The notes: generated from the letters alone by a model not told the origin. DNA of 32,772 nt from ANME-2 cluster archaeon (GCA_023544495.1 JAMJFV010000004.1:1-32772), one strand, 5' to 3'; positions 1 through 8,789 are shown, numbered from the stretch's first letter. Translations and numbers: made by a program.

Positions 1-913
1 TAAAATGAAGCCATGGACCATACCCTCCGTTGTTGCGGTCCCAGAGTTCAGGATACCGGTTCAACCCTCCCAGTTCTTCATCCCACAGTAATTTATCGAT
101 GCGCTTTACCGTGTTTACATTCCTCAGGTCATGTTCATAGATGAGACCGAACAGTGCAGGAGCATATTCCACAGCATCCACATCGATAACGCTGGATGCA
201 TAAGCATCGTACCCGATAGGGTTACTGCTTTTATATTTCACCCGGATACACTTTATGAATGACCTGCGTCTGGGACTGTACAGCCGTTCAAGGATTGCCT
301 CCCTGACCAGCCCGGACTGCAGCCGCCATTCTCCGACATCTTTGCCCAGTGCCTCCCCTATCTCCACTGCGCTTAAAAGTCCTGCACAGCAGGCGGAGTT
401 GGCATATATCTCAAATCCATGTTCATATGCCGGATATTCATGGATACTGTTGATGGTATGGATGAGATTGACCTCTTCATTTTTATTCTGTAATATGAAA
501 TTAACTGCTCTTTCAATGACTTCCCAGTACTGTTCGCAAAATGCACGGTCGGCAAGGCTTTCAAAGAACATACCGCCTGTGGCTTTGAGATACTTGTTCA
601 GGGCATAGAGGATGAGGCCGTTACCATCTATCTGCAAATCCTTGTAACTGGTATCGTTCCCATCCACATCATACCGCTGGCTGAACTCACCTGAAGGTTT
701 CTGGGAGCCAAGTATGAATTCAAGTCCTCTTTTTGCCTCGGGGAGTAATCCTGCCGAAACAGCACCAAGAATGCAGATGGAATGATCACGGGGGTAGATG
801 AATGGATACCTGGTTCCTGGCGGGCTGGCATAGAACCCGCCATTAGGATGTTGATTTTCGATCAGGATTTTCATGCAGTTCATATAAAGTTTATCTGCCT
901 CATTGAGGTCCAT
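1..913 (-). CDS. GH15-like glycoside hydrolase (glucoamylase-type), 3' end outside window
   Basis: The frame is open for 304 codons from an ATG at 913 to the window edge, so the C-terminus is missing. The protein resembles the (alpha/alpha)6-barrel glucoamylase/trehalase-like GH15 group: it has a helical N-terminus, then YPRDHSICILG near residue 45, QKPSGEFSQRYD and a DLQIDGNGLILYAL stretch near residue 100, in the spacing usual for that group. No signal peptide is visible, so it should be cytoplasmic. The start is supported by an AGGAGG about 10 nt upstream, inside the end of the preceding gene, which implies translational coupling. It lies downstream of a phosphoglycerate-sugar phosphatase, so a substrate linked to a glucosyl or mannosyl compatible solute or to glycogen is possible, but this is inference. 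The catalytic acids cannot be confirmed in the visible part. Confidence 0.7.
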   Translation of the reverse strand, partial: MDLNEADKLYMNCMKILIENQHPNGGFYASPPGTRYPFIYPRDHSICILGAVSAGLLPEAKRGLEFILGSQKPSGEFSQRYDVDGNDTSYKDLQIDGNGLILYALNKYLKATGGMFFESLADRAFCEQYWEVIERAVNFILQNKNEEVNLIHTINSIHEYPAYEHGFEIYANSACCAGLLSAVEIGEALGKDVGEWRLQSGLVREAILERLYSPRRRSFIKCIRVKYKSSNPIGYDAYASSVIDVDAVEYAPALFGLIYEHDLRNVNTVKRIDKLLWDEELGGLNRYPELWDRNNGGYGPWLHF

Positions 914-918
914 CGATT

Positions 919-1446
919 TCAATCCTCCTTGATAAACTTGAAAACACACACTCCTTTTTCCAATATCGAATCAACGTCTTCTTTACTCACTCCTGCTCTG
1001 GCAATTGCTTCTTCATTATAGACTGGTATGTTACCGGTTGCAGGGGACCTGCAGGCAAGGTGCAGTGTTCTCATACCTGCCATTTCTGCTCTTCTTACGC
1101 GGTAGGCATGATGCATAATACAAATAACGGAAGCCACTGCAGGACATTCGACGATATCCTTATTCTCCTTTTCGCGTTCATTTACATATTCCTCAATCCT
1201 GTGATATTCTTCCGGTCGTTCACCGAACATATCAATAAATCGTATTACTTCGTCTGAGAACGGGTTCAATAGCAGGTAATTTAAATCTCCTTCCGGATCC
1301 CCTTCTAATCCAGGGCCCTGCGTTTCTGCCAGTTCTCTTCCAATTCGGATTAACCATTTAACGGTCATTTCAGGTCCGACCATATCGACGAGGTCCGATA
1401 TGCCTATCATAAGTGCCTGTGGCAGCATGCTGCCGAGTCGAATCAT
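919..1446 (-). CDS. Conserved hypothetical protein, 175 aa
   Basis: I do not recognise this family. It is a soluble, mixed-charge protein of 175 residues without signal peptide or clear membrane segment. Its middle is acidic (RPEEYHRIEEYVNERE), and the second half holds a cysteine/histidine group (VECPAVASVICIMHHAYRVRR) and a later LACRSP, which might bind a metal or a small ligand. The ATG at 1446 is preceded by GGGAGTGAT at a good Shine-Dalgarno distance. It ends 5 bp before the GH15-like gene and starts 53 bp after the phosphatase gene, so the three genes probably form one transcript. A sensory or binding role next to carbohydrate genes would be a guess. Confidence 0.6.
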   Translation of the reverse strand: MIRLGSMLPQALMIGISDLVDMVGPEMTVKWLIRIGRELAETQGPGLEGDPEGDLNYLLLNPFSDEVIRFIDMFGERPEEYHRIEEYVNEREKENKDIVECPAVASVICIMHHAYRVRRAEMAGMRTLHLACRSPATGNIPVYNEEAIARAGVSKEDVDSILEKGVCVFKFIKED

Positions 1447-1499
1447 TATTTATCACTCCCGATGTACTTTACGACATGAACAGTTCAATGACATATATT

Positions 1500-2312
1500 T
1501 CATCCCAGAATATTAATAAGTTCCCTGTTCCATCCGACAGGACCAATACCATCTCCTTTTTTGATCCCTGGATGTATGACGGCCGGGTCATAGATACCAC
1601 CTGGTTTTTGCACCAGGATAGCAATATCCACTGCCTTTAACATGGGCAGGTCATTCAGGCTGTCACCAATACCTATAGTCCTGATTTCGGGCCACATACG
1701 GTGGTACAGTCCGGTCAATATATCCACTGCCCCCCCTTTATCGTTGTTGCCCATGATGTGGTAATACCGTCCACCTCTGGTATAATTGAAACCACGCCTG
1801 ACAATCTCACGTTCCAGTTCGTCAGCTTTTGGCGCGGGACTCAATACCCTGAAGGCTTCGTCATAGTCACGGCGTTTGGCCAGTGCTGCTGCTTCTGTAC
1901 TGAGTCCTGTATCCATGCTCACTTCATCAATATCCATGTCCCCGAAACCTATGGCCTGGCACTGGATGTCGGTGCATATTTCTTTTAATGTCTTTGTAAG
2001 GATGTCATATTTCACACCCAGTTCGATGACCTTATAATGGTCAGATATTGTATCGTACTCGTAGGGAAAATCAAAATAATCCTCTGGAATGAATATGGCC
2101 CCACCGTTCTCGGATATCAACGGATGGTATAATTCCAGTTGTTTAGAATAAACGTCGAGTTCTGCCCTCGTCTTGCTGGTACAAAACACCAGTGGAATGT
2201 TCTTTTTACGAATCAGATCAAGGGCTTCCAGCGCAGCCTCGTATGAATACGAGGTATGGTCCAACAAGGTGCCGTCCATATCGGTAAATATGACGTATTC
2301 AGGTTCTGGCAT
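1500..2312 (-). CDS. mpgP: Mannosyl-3-phosphoglycerate phosphatase-type HAD hydrolase
   Basis: This 270-residue HAD-superfamily protein matches the mannosyl-3-phosphoglycerate phosphatase group (type IIB cap) in length and motifs. It has DMDGTLLD with both catalytic aspartates at residues 11 and 13, a CTSKTRAEL motif II region, SENGGAIF, a capping domain with GRYYHIMG and NNDKGGAV, and GDSLNDLPML as the metal-binding motif IV. The known reaction removes phosphate from mannosyl-3-phosphoglycerate to give the compatible solute mannosylglycerate. Related archaeal enzymes act on the glucosyl analogue, and the sequence alone does not decide the sugar. No partner synthase gene is present here. A GGAG lies shortly before the ATG and a TATA-like element stands about 35 bp upstream, making it the likely first gene of the operon. 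Confidence 0.85.
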   Translation of the reverse strand: MPEPEYVIFTDMDGTLLDHTSYSYEAALEALDLIRKKNIPLVFCTSKTRAELDVYSKQLELYHPLISENGGAIFIPEDYFDFPYEYDTISDHYKVIELGVKYDILTKTLKEICTDIQCQAIGFGDMDIDEVSMDTGLSTEAAALAKRRDYDEAFRVLSPAPKADELEREIVRRGFNYTRGGRYYHIMGNNDKGGAVDILTGLYHRMWPEIRTIGIGDSLNDLPMLKAVDIAILVQKPGGIYDPAVIHPGIKKGDGIGPVGWNRELINILG

Positions 2313-2344
2313 CGTAACACTCCAGTATATAGTGGGGCTGACAG

Positions 2345-2356
2345 GTATATAAAATT
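2345..2356 (-). promoter_or_regulatory. TATA-like promoter element of the mpgP operon
   Basis: On the minus strand the sequence reads TTTTATATACC about 33-44 bp before the mpgP ATG. This is the position expected for an archaeal TATA box serving a short-leader transcript. No BRE was judged. Confidence 0.4.
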
Positions 2357-2421
2357 TGACACAGGGTCAGGAGTCCTCACAGTACAACATACTCCGGAAA
2401 AGAACCGGTGGAAAGGTATAC

Positions 2422-3471
2422 TTATTTTGTACGGCTTCGTCTTTTATAGTAATACAGTCCCAATACCCCTACGATCACAATCACTACTAAATATACATTG
2501 TTCCCCATTTTTTCACTGAAGGGAATATCTTCATAGACCGGGACCGGCGCTTTCATGACATCAGAGATCTGGATATCACCCCGTTCATCACGGTATTTCA
2601 CTTCAGTATTGATCCCATAGGTCTTTGGAAGTGCATTTCCGTCTACTTTTATCCTGTACTTTGCCTGGAATGAATCTCCCGGTGCCAGTGTACCTATGTA
2701 TGCCTGGTCATCAGTGGTACTGAAGGGGTCGACCACACTGATACGGCCCACTGCATCCTGTGCAGTCTCATCCCCTACATTCTTATAGGTTATGGAGAGC
2801 ACGGTCTGGTCACCGGGTCTTGAGTGCGCAGTGACATTCTCTATCGAAAAAGATGCCCTGGGTTTCACTATTATCGTTACAGGTAGCGTCTGGTTCCTGG
2901 TAACGTACCAGTAATCATACTCCTGGTCCGGATAACCATCCACTTTAACATCGTACTGGTACTGGTATGTCAGGTTCAGGGCAAATTGATAGGTACCTGA
3001 AAGAGCATTGTTGAATATCTCGATATCGAACTCCATGGGCGTCGAGACCTCACCTTCCCGTAGCGACCCACCCTGCAAAACCCCGCTCAGGACCTTTACA
3101 GGTGCACCATGAACGTTTTCCAGTGTTCCCCTGATGTTCAGGGCGGTGGTCACATCATATTCCTTGTCCAGTTCGGTTTGGGCGTCTATTGTTTCATCGG
3201 CATTGGACGGGGTATTTTCGGTCCTGAATCCAAAGACAAGTCCATCATTCATCAACTGGATGAACAATGTGGCCTTATCACCCGCATTATATTCGTTATC
3301 GCCGACTAACGATGCAGATAGACCCGGCTCGCCTATGACGTCATAATAGTCTGTCGTGAACTCCCAGATATTTGATGGAACAGACTCAGAGGTTGCATGC
3401 GTGTGTGCTGCGAATACCAGCACCAGTGTAAAAAATACAGGTAAGATTTTTTTCATTGTCATAACTGACAT
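2422..3471 (-). CDS. Secreted, C-terminally membrane-anchored surface protein (COG1361-like)
   Basis: The 349-residue protein starts with a classical signal peptide (hydrophobic core about residues 9-22, followed by AHTHATSE) and ends with one transmembrane helix (NVYLVVIVIVGVLGLYYY) and a basic tail. The extracellular part is rich in beta-strand-like segments. It holds a CARDB-like stretch near residues 205-290 (IENVTAHSRPGDQTVLSITY followed by KNVGDETAQDAVGRI) typical of archaeal COG1361 S-layer-related proteins. Alternative starts exist at MTM and MKK (3456); the MKK start gives the most usual signal peptide, and no good Shine-Dalgarno decides. It is transcribed away from the radical SAM gene, so the two share an upstream region. 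The ligand is unknown; a cell-envelope role is likely. Confidence 0.7.
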   Translation of the reverse strand: MSVMTMKKILPVFFTLVLVFAAHTHATSESVPSNIWEFTTDYYDVIGEPGLSASLVGDNEYNAGDKATLFIQLMNDGLVFGFRTENTPSNADETIDAQTELDKEYDVTTALNIRGTLENVHGAPVKVLSGVLQGGSLREGEVSTPMEFDIEIFNNALSGTYQFALNLTYQYQYDVKVDGYPDQEYDYWYVTRNQTLPVTIIVKPRASFSIENVTAHSRPGDQTVLSITYKNVGDETAQDAVGRISVVDPFSTTDDQAYIGTLAPGDSFQAKYRIKVDGNALPKTYGINTEVKYRDERGDIQISDVMKAPVPVYEDIPFSEKMGNNVYLVVIVIVGVLGLYYYKRRSRTK

Positions 3472-3536
3472 CTGCTAACGGAGATATTGTTTCAGATCCT
3501 CTGTTTCATAGTTCTACTATCTTTGTGTAACCTCAT

Positions 3537-3549
3537 AGATATAATATTT
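3537..3549 (+). promoter_or_regulatory. TATA-like element before the radical SAM gene
   Basis: AGATATAATATTT lies about 25-36 bp before the ATG at 3573, and a GAGGG Shine-Dalgarno lies directly before that start. Position and composition fit an archaeal promoter. Confidence 0.4.
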
Positions 3550-3572
3550 ATGAAAACATGTAGAGGGTTACC

Positions 3573-4655
3573 ATGAAATATGAAACTAATTCCGGTTCAT
3601 TCTACAATTACCTGCCCGGAGGTTGCAAATTCTGCCGGGATGGTGCAAAAATGGTACTGTTCGTAACCGGATTGTGCCATCGTGACTGTTTCTACTGTCC
3701 GGTATCAGAGGAAAAGCGACAGAACGATGTTACCTTTGCCAATGAGAGACCGGTGTTTTCAAACGAGGACATACTCTGTGAAGCGCACAGCATGGGAGCA
3801 CAGGGTACAGGGATAACCGGAGGTGAACCCCTTTTAGTGCTGGGGCGGGTCCTGGATCACATACGACTGCTCAAACATGAGTTCGGACCTGAACACCACA
3901 TACATCTCTACACTGCCGGTACCCCTTCCAGGGAAATGCTGGAACAACTTTACTCAGCCGGACTTGACGAGATACGTTTCCATCCTGGTTTGGATATTTG
4001 GGACCGGCTTGAGGGTAGCGATCATGCCACATCCGTTGAAGATGCAAAAAATGTGGGTCTGGATGTGGGTATTGAGATTCCGTCACTTCCGGGACTGCAT
4101 CATGTGGCTGTATTTGCCCTGGCACATAGCATATTCCTCAACCTCAACGAACTGGAGTTTTCCCCGACCAATTTAAATGCAATGGAACAACAGGGATTTT
4201 CCCCCGTTGATGATGAAGGTTGTGCCGTTGCAGGTAGCAGGCAAACAGCAGAGGCCATTGTAGAAAGTTGTTCTGGATTGCATGTACATTTTTGTTCATC
4301 CAGTTTCAAGGATAGCGTACAATTACGCAAAAGACTGCTTCGCACCGCGCGGACCACAGCCCGTGAATTTGATGAGGTCACTCCTGATGGCACTCTGCTA
4401 TACGGTGTAGTGGAAGGAGAGGTAGAACGTATCACCGGTCTTCTGGAGCAACTGGACGTGCCCCGGGACCTGTATGCATGCAAACATGGCAGGGTGGAAC
4501 TGGGTTGGTGGGTGCTTGAGGATATTACGGATGAGATTGCCAGTGAATTTTCAGCCTGGTACGAAGAATGTTATCCTACATATGAACGGATGGTGGTTGA
4601 AAAAACACCCCTTGATAATGTAGATGGCTTTAATAGTAACGCTAACTTTTATTAA
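3573..4655 (+). CDS. Radical SAM protein of the COG2108 type
   Basis: The 360-residue protein carries the radical SAM cluster motif CHRDCFYC near residue 35 (C-x3-C-x2-C), then a GITGGEPLL motif that contacts SAM in this superfamily. An additional cysteine pair precedes the motif (GGCKFCRDGAKM). The N-terminus resembles pyruvate formate-lyase activating enzymes, as in the uncharacterised archaeal COG2108 family. The C-terminal 120 residues form a separate domain with a possible regulatory or substrate-binding role. The substrate is unknown. It is followed after 40 bp by a DUF2551 gene. The start is fixed by GAGGG six bases upstream. I am confident in the superfamily, less in the subfamily. 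Confidence 0.85.
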   Translation: MKYETNSGSFYNYLPGGCKFCRDGAKMVLFVTGLCHRDCFYCPVSEEKRQNDVTFANERPVFSNEDILCEAHSMGAQGTGITGGEPLLVLGRVLDHIRLLKHEFGPEHHIHLYTAGTPSREMLEQLYSAGLDEIRFHPGLDIWDRLEGSDHATSVEDAKNVGLDVGIEIPSLPGLHHVAVFALAHSIFLNLNELEFSPTNLNAMEQQGFSPVDDEGCAVAGSRQTAEAIVESCSGLHVHFCSSSFKDSVQLRKRLLRTARTTAREFDEVTPDGTLLYGVVEGEVERITGLLEQLDVPRDLYACKHGRVELGWWVLEDITDEIASEFSAWYEECYPTYERMVVEKTPLDNVDGFNSNANFY

Positions 4656-4695
4656 CCAATAAAAGAACATAATTATCCTTAATTCTAATACAATA

Positions 4696-5019
4696 ATGAG
4701 TAATTGGTGGTTAACACTGAGCCAAACAACAGATCAAGTAAAAGAAAGATTGGTAAAATATCTGCGCAGAGATGAGACCAATCTGCGCAAGAACGTCCTT
4801 ATCATGTTCCTCAAAGGAGATACCTATACCACGAACGACATCTACAATAATCTGGTACAGCATGGATTTGATGTGAACTACCGTGGTGTCTCAGCTATGG
4901 TAGGATTGATGAACACCCGGCTTGGTATTTTACGCATAGACGTGACAAGGGAACACAACCATTATTCGTTGAAGGATGATTTTAAAGACATCGTAAAGGG
5001 TGTTCTGGATAATTTTTAG
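4696..5019 (+). CDS. DUF2551 family protein (winged-helix-like)
   Basis: The 107-residue protein resembles the DUF2551 family known from methanogens. It has an N-terminal helix with VKERLVKYLRRDETNLRKNV, a helix-turn-helix-like middle (YTTNDIYNNLVQHGFDVNYRGVSA in pieces) and a beta-wing-like end with NHYSLKDD. DNA binding is plausible from the predicted fold but is not established for the family. An AT-rich promoter-like region precedes it and there is no strong Shine-Dalgarno, so a leaderless mRNA is possible. It stands directly before the aspartate dehydrogenase gene, 38 bp away. Confidence 0.7.
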   Translation: MSNWWLTLSQTTDQVKERLVKYLRRDETNLRKNVLIMFLKGDTYTTNDIYNNLVQHGFDVNYRGVSAMVGLMNTRLGILRIDVTREHNHYSLKDDFKDIVKGVLDNF

Positions 5020-5057
5020 GTGCCATGAATAGTAAGTTTTAGGATGAGGATATTATT

Positions 5058-5870
5058 ATGCTCAGGGTAGGAGTAGTTGGTTGCGGTGCTATTGGTTCAA
5101 TTATCTGCCGCGCCCTGGATAAGGACATTGAAGGTGCTGAACTGGTTGCCATTCACGAACACCATACTGAAAACATAGAATCGCTCTGTGCCGAGCTGTC
5201 CTGTAAACCAGGGGTAATGAAAATCAGCGAGATGGTGAAAGAGGTAGACCTGGTTGTTGAATCTGCCTCAGCAATTGCTGTTCCGCAGGCCGCCATCCCG
5301 GCATTGAAAAGTGGCTGCGACGTAATGATAATGAGTGTCGGGGCCCTGGTCGACCGGCAGCTTCTCGATGCCCTTGTTAATCTGGCCCGCAAGCAGAATT
5401 GCAGGATATTTCTGCCATCGGGCGCGGTCGCAGGTATTGACGGCATTAAATCTGCATCCGTTGCTCCAGTCCATTCAGTGACATTGACCACTACAAAACC
5501 GCCAAAGGGACTGGCTGGAGCCCCCTATGTAGTAGCGAACGATATCGACCTGGACTCTTTTGATAGACCGGAGGTCATATTTGACGGAACTGCGATCGAG
5601 GCGGTAAGAGCATTCCCTGCCAACGTAAATGTGGCAGCATGCATCAGCCTGGCCGGTGTTGGAGTGGACAGGACAAGAGTAAAAATAGTGGTGGACCCTG
5701 GCTCGAACCGGAACCGGCATGAAATTGAGGTGATAGGGGACTTTGGCAGGTTTGCCAGTGTAGTGGAGAATATTCCATTTCCGGAAAATCCAAGGACGAG
5801 TTACCTGGCAGCACTTTCAGCGGTAGCAACTCTCAAGAAGATAGCCAGCCCTCTGCAAATCGGAACATAA
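5058..5870 (+). CDS. nadX: L-aspartate dehydrogenase
   Basis: At 270 residues this matches archaeal/Thermotoga-type aspartate dehydrogenase. It has an N-terminal Rossmann fold (VGVVGCGAIGSIICRAL) and the conserved stretches VVESASAIAV and FLPSGAVAGIDGIKSA. The C-terminal half has TTTKPPKGLAGAP and the FPANVNVAACISLAGVG segment usual for the catalytic domain. It oxidises L-aspartate to iminoaspartate with NAD(P)+, the first step toward quinolinate and NAD; NadA and NadB/NadC partners are not in the window. An AGGATGAGG lies about 10 nt before the ATG. The next gene, a CcmA-like ATPase, begins about 60 bp later on the same strand. Confidence 0.9.
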   Translation: MLRVGVVGCGAIGSIICRALDKDIEGAELVAIHEHHTENIESLCAELSCKPGVMKISEMVKEVDLVVESASAIAVPQAAIPALKSGCDVMIMSVGALVDRQLLDALVNLARKQNCRIFLPSGAVAGIDGIKSASVAPVHSVTLTTTKPPKGLAGAPYVVANDIDLDSFDRPEVIFDGTAIEAVRAFPANVNVAACISLAGVGVDRTRVKIVVDPGSNRNRHEIEVIGDFGRFASVVENIPFPENPRTSYLAALSAVATLKKIASPLQIGT

Positions 5871-5932
5871 AAACGGAAGAGACGGAAATAGTAATTTCCT
5901 ATAGTATACAGTATTTACAGGAGCAATCAACC

Positions 5933-6643
5933 ATTATCTCGATACAGCATATATCAAAGTCTTTCGGGAACCATGATGTCCTTAAAGACATCAACCTGGA
6001 AATACCAACCGGGGATTTCCTGACCATCTTTGGTCCCAACGGAGCCGGTAAGACCACCCTGGTCAAGATAATGTCCACACTGGTAAGCCCTACTTCCGGG
6101 AATGTCAGGGTACACGAGCATGATGTGCGGGAATCTCCGCTGGAAGTAAGGCGGCTTATCGGCATCATATCCCACGAAACCTACCTGTACCAGGACCTTA
6201 CTGCCAGAGAGAACCTGTTATTTTTTGGCAGGATGTACGGTATGAAAGCAGATGCACTGGATAGCAGGATACATGAACTGGTCGAGGAAGTGGGATTACA
6301 GTACCGGCTGGATGACAGGGTAGGTACGTTCAGCAGGGGCATGAAACAGCGCCTGAGCATTGCCCGTGCCATATTGCACGATCCTAAAGTATTGTTCCTG
6401 GATGAGCCATATACGGGCCTTGACCAGCATGCTGCTGCGACTTTCGATTCCATCCTGAAAGAACTGGACGTATCAGATAAGACCCAGGTCATGGTATCCC
6501 ATGACCTTGAGAGGGGCATAGCACTGGCAGATAAAGTGGTAATCCTGTTCGGAGGTCATATTGTATTCGAGACCGAAAAAGATGCTATAAGGGATATCCA
6601 TGAGTTCAGGCAGACCTATGAACACTATGTACACGAGGTGTAA
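5933..6643 (+). CDS. ccmA: ABC transporter ATP-binding protein, CcmA-like (haem exporter); apparent ATT start
   Basis: The protein (about 236 aa) is a complete ABC ATPase: Walker A GPNGAGKTT near residue 37, a Q-loop region, signature FSRGMKQRLSIARAI, Walker B VLFLDEPYTGLD and the switch histidine in MVSHD. It pairs with a CcmB-like permease 3 bp downstream, which fits the cytochrome c maturation haem-exporter module. The oddity is the start. Upstream of Walker A there is no in-frame ATG, GTG or TTG back to a stop near 5730, and the internal ATG at 6071 would delete Walker A. ATT at 5933, giving (M)ISIQHISKSFG, has a CAGGAG 9 nt upstream and restores a normal N-terminus. A sequence error or a mutated start remains possible. 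Confidence 0.8.
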   Translation: MISIQHISKSFGNHDVLKDINLEIPTGDFLTIFGPNGAGKTTLVKIMSTLVSPTSGNVRVHEHDVRESPLEVRRLIGIISHETYLYQDLTARENLLFFGRMYGMKADALDSRIHELVEEVGLQYRLDDRVGTFSRGMKQRLSIARAILHDPKVLFLDEPYTGLDQHAAATFDSILKELDVSDKTQVMVSHDLERGIALADKVVILFGGHIVFETEKDAIRDIHEFRQTYEHYVHEV

Positions 6644-6646
6644 GAT

Positions 6647-7321
6647 ATGAAGGAGTTCCTGTACCTGGCCTGGAAGGACCTGCTGATGGAGTTTCGGACC
6701 AAACAGATGCTGAACAGCATGATAATATTCTCGCTTCTTGTTATCGTTATTTTCAATTATTCCTTTACGAATGTCCTGTTCAGTATTGAGGTATCTGATA
6801 TTGCTCCTGGCATATTGTGGATAGCTTTCACATTTGCAGGGATGCTTGGTCTATCCCGTTCTTTTGCCGGTGAAAAAGAGGACGGGTGCCTTGATGGATT
6901 GAAATTGTGCCCTGTTGACCCGGGTGTTATCTATCTGGGAAAGGTGACCTCGAATCTTGTCATAATGTTCATGATAGAGGTCATTATCGTGCCACTGTTC
7001 ATGGTACTTTTCAATTTCACTGACATTCAGAGCCTGACCGGGCTGGGTATTGTGATACTGCTGGGTACCCTGGGTTTTATACTTGTGGGGACCCTCTTCT
7101 CAGCCCTGACCGTGAACATGAGAACACGGGAGATACTGCTGCCTGTGATCCTGTTCCCTATTATTATACCTTTGATCATGTCAGCCGTGCTTGCAACCCA
7201 GAAGGTCCTGACAAGTAGCAACATAATGGACGCCGCTGATGAACTCAGATTGCTGATGGTATATGATGTGGTATTCTTCATTGCAGCACAGCTGATGTTC
7301 GAGTATGTGATCGAGGATTAG
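6647..7321 (+). CDS. ccmB: CcmB-like haem exporter permease
   Basis: A 224-residue integral membrane protein with six hydrophobic segments, starting with the amphipathic MKEFLYLAWKDLLMEFRTK and having the SRSFAGEKEDGCLDGLKLCP loop typical of CcmB (usually near residue 80). It is the expected partner of the ATPase that ends 3 bp earlier and would form the membrane part of the CcmAB exporter used in c-type cytochrome maturation. CcmC, CcmE and CcmF homologues are not adjacent; the next gene is a flavoprotein. This implies the organism makes c-type cytochromes, as in Methanosarcina and ANME-2 relatives. Confidence 0.85.
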   Translation: MKEFLYLAWKDLLMEFRTKQMLNSMIIFSLLVIVIFNYSFTNVLFSIEVSDIAPGILWIAFTFAGMLGLSRSFAGEKEDGCLDGLKLCPVDPGVIYLGKVTSNLVIMFMIEVIIVPLFMVLFNFTDIQSLTGLGIVILLGTLGFILVGTLFSALTVNMRTREILLPVILFPIIIPLIMSAVLATQKVLTSSNIMDAADELRLLMVYDVVFFIAAQLMFEYVIED

Positions 7322-7413
7322 CAGTTGATCGAACTGGATGTTCCGGGTTGACTATTCCTGGTATCTGGTAGCTTTATGCCTGATATTGAACAAGAGTATC
7401 AGTAGTGATAAAC

Positions 7414-8763
7414 ATGGCTGCAAAGAATATTGTTATCGTTGGACTGGGTGTAGGCGGTTTTTCCGCACTGATGGCTGCAAAGAAGATATCTCCGACCTCA
7501 CACATTACCATTGTTGAGCGCAGGAATTGCGATATGTTCTCATCCTGCGGATTGCCCTTTGTTATCGAAGGCATCATCCCGGATCCGGAGAATCTGAAGC
7601 ACACACTTCCCACCGGCAGTATGGGGGTAGAGAAACTGCTGTTGCATGAGTTGCGTTCGATAGATACTGGAAATAAGGTAATAGAAGTCGATGACCTAGC
7701 AACAGGGACCCAAAAAGAGATAGTATACGATAGTCTCATCCTTGCTACCGGGTCAGAGCCGTTCATCCCTCCTATTCCGGGTGCAAGAGAACTGCTGGGC
7801 AGGGGCGTTTATACCCTTAGCAGTCCTGAGGATACGTATACAATACTGGAAGCTGCCAGTGATAAGAAACATGCCGTGGTCATGGGCGCCGGTCCGATCG
7901 GGCTTGAGGTAGCAGTGGCCCTGAAAGCCGTGGGCATGGATGTCGTGGTTGTAGAAATGCTGGAATGGGCATTTCCCAGGGCCATTGACAAAGATATGGC
8001 CAGTGCAGTGAGCAATGTCCTAAAATCTCTGGGGATACGCTCAATGATGGGAAAAGCTGTGGAAAAAGTAGTTGGCGAAGACCATATCAAAGCTGTGGAG
8101 GTGGGCGGCGAGACACTTGACGCTGACCTGCTGGTAGCCGCATCTGGTGTCAGGGCTGATCTTTCTATTGTGCGGGATGCAGGTATTGAGATAGGGCGGT
8201 TTGGCATTACAACTAATATGGGAATGATGACAAATGTAAAGGATATCTTTGCAGCAGGCGATTCAGTTGAGGTAACAAATCCATTGAGCCACAGGCCATG
8301 GTCATCCCAGCTTGCCAATTCGGCGTTCAGGCAGGGTACCGTTGCAGGCACGAATGCGGCAGGCGGTTATGCTACCTATGACGGTTCATTAACTACTTTC
8401 GTATCAGTGGTGGGGGACCTGGAAGTGGCTGCTACCGGATTCAACAGTCACTTTGCATCAATGTACGGATTTAATGTGGTGAGCGGCAAGGCTAAAGGGA
8501 AAACCAGGCCGGATTGGTATCCTGGAGGCGAGGATATCAGTGTAAAGGTACTGGCAGATTCATCTACTGGAAAGCTTCTTGGCGCCCAGGCTGTGGGCAG
8601 GGGTGCGGCAGCCAGGATAAATGTAGTAGCAGTAGCACTAAAAAGCGGATTGACCGTACATGAACTGGCAGAAGTGGAACTGGCTTATTGTCCTGCAGTT
8701 TCTGAAACCTATGATGTATTGACAAAAGCCTGTGACTTTGCTGTGCGTAAGTTGAATAAATAA
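7414..8763 (+). CDS. CoA-disulfide reductase / NADH oxidase-like flavoprotein
   Basis: The protein (449 aa from the ATG; an upstream GTG at 7405 would add three residues) is a pyridine nucleotide-disulfide oxidoreductase. It has an FAD Rossmann motif VGLGVGG, a single redox cysteine in SSCGLPF (residue 45), ATGSEPFIPP, an NAD(P)H-binding VVMGAGPIGLEVA, and an AAGDSVEV FAD motif near residue 285. A C-terminal dimerisation domain completes it. The lone cysteine in S-x-C-G-L-P is the signature of CoA-disulfide reductases and NADH oxidases/polysulfide reductases, not of glutathione-type enzymes. A GTGAT precedes the start. A ferredoxin and a thioredoxin follow, so a role in thiol or oxygen/sulfur redox handling is likely. 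The exact electron acceptor cannot be read from sequence. Confidence 0.85.
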   Translation: MAAKNIVIVGLGVGGFSALMAAKKISPTSHITIVERRNCDMFSSCGLPFVIEGIIPDPENLKHTLPTGSMGVEKLLLHELRSIDTGNKVIEVDDLATGTQKEIVYDSLILATGSEPFIPPIPGARELLGRGVYTLSSPEDTYTILEAASDKKHAVVMGAGPIGLEVAVALKAVGMDVVVVEMLEWAFPRAIDKDMASAVSNVLKSLGIRSMMGKAVEKVVGEDHIKAVEVGGETLDADLLVAASGVRADLSIVRDAGIEIGRFGITTNMGMMTNVKDIFAAGDSVEVTNPLSHRPWSSQLANSAFRQGTVAGTNAAGGYATYDGSLTTFVSVVGDLEVAATGFNSHFASMYGFNVVSGKAKGKTRPDWYPGGEDISVKVLADSSTGKLLGAQAVGRGAAARINVVAVALKSGLTVHELAEVELAYCPAVSETYDVLTKACDFAVRKLNK

Positions 8764-8789
8764 ATTTGTATAAATACGATGTCTATATG

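Noticed and set aside
1422..1435. Perfect palindrome GGCAGCATGCTGCC
   Set aside because: It lies inside the start of the 175-aa protein gene, where it encodes part of SMLPQA. There is no promoter at this place, so it is most likely chance.
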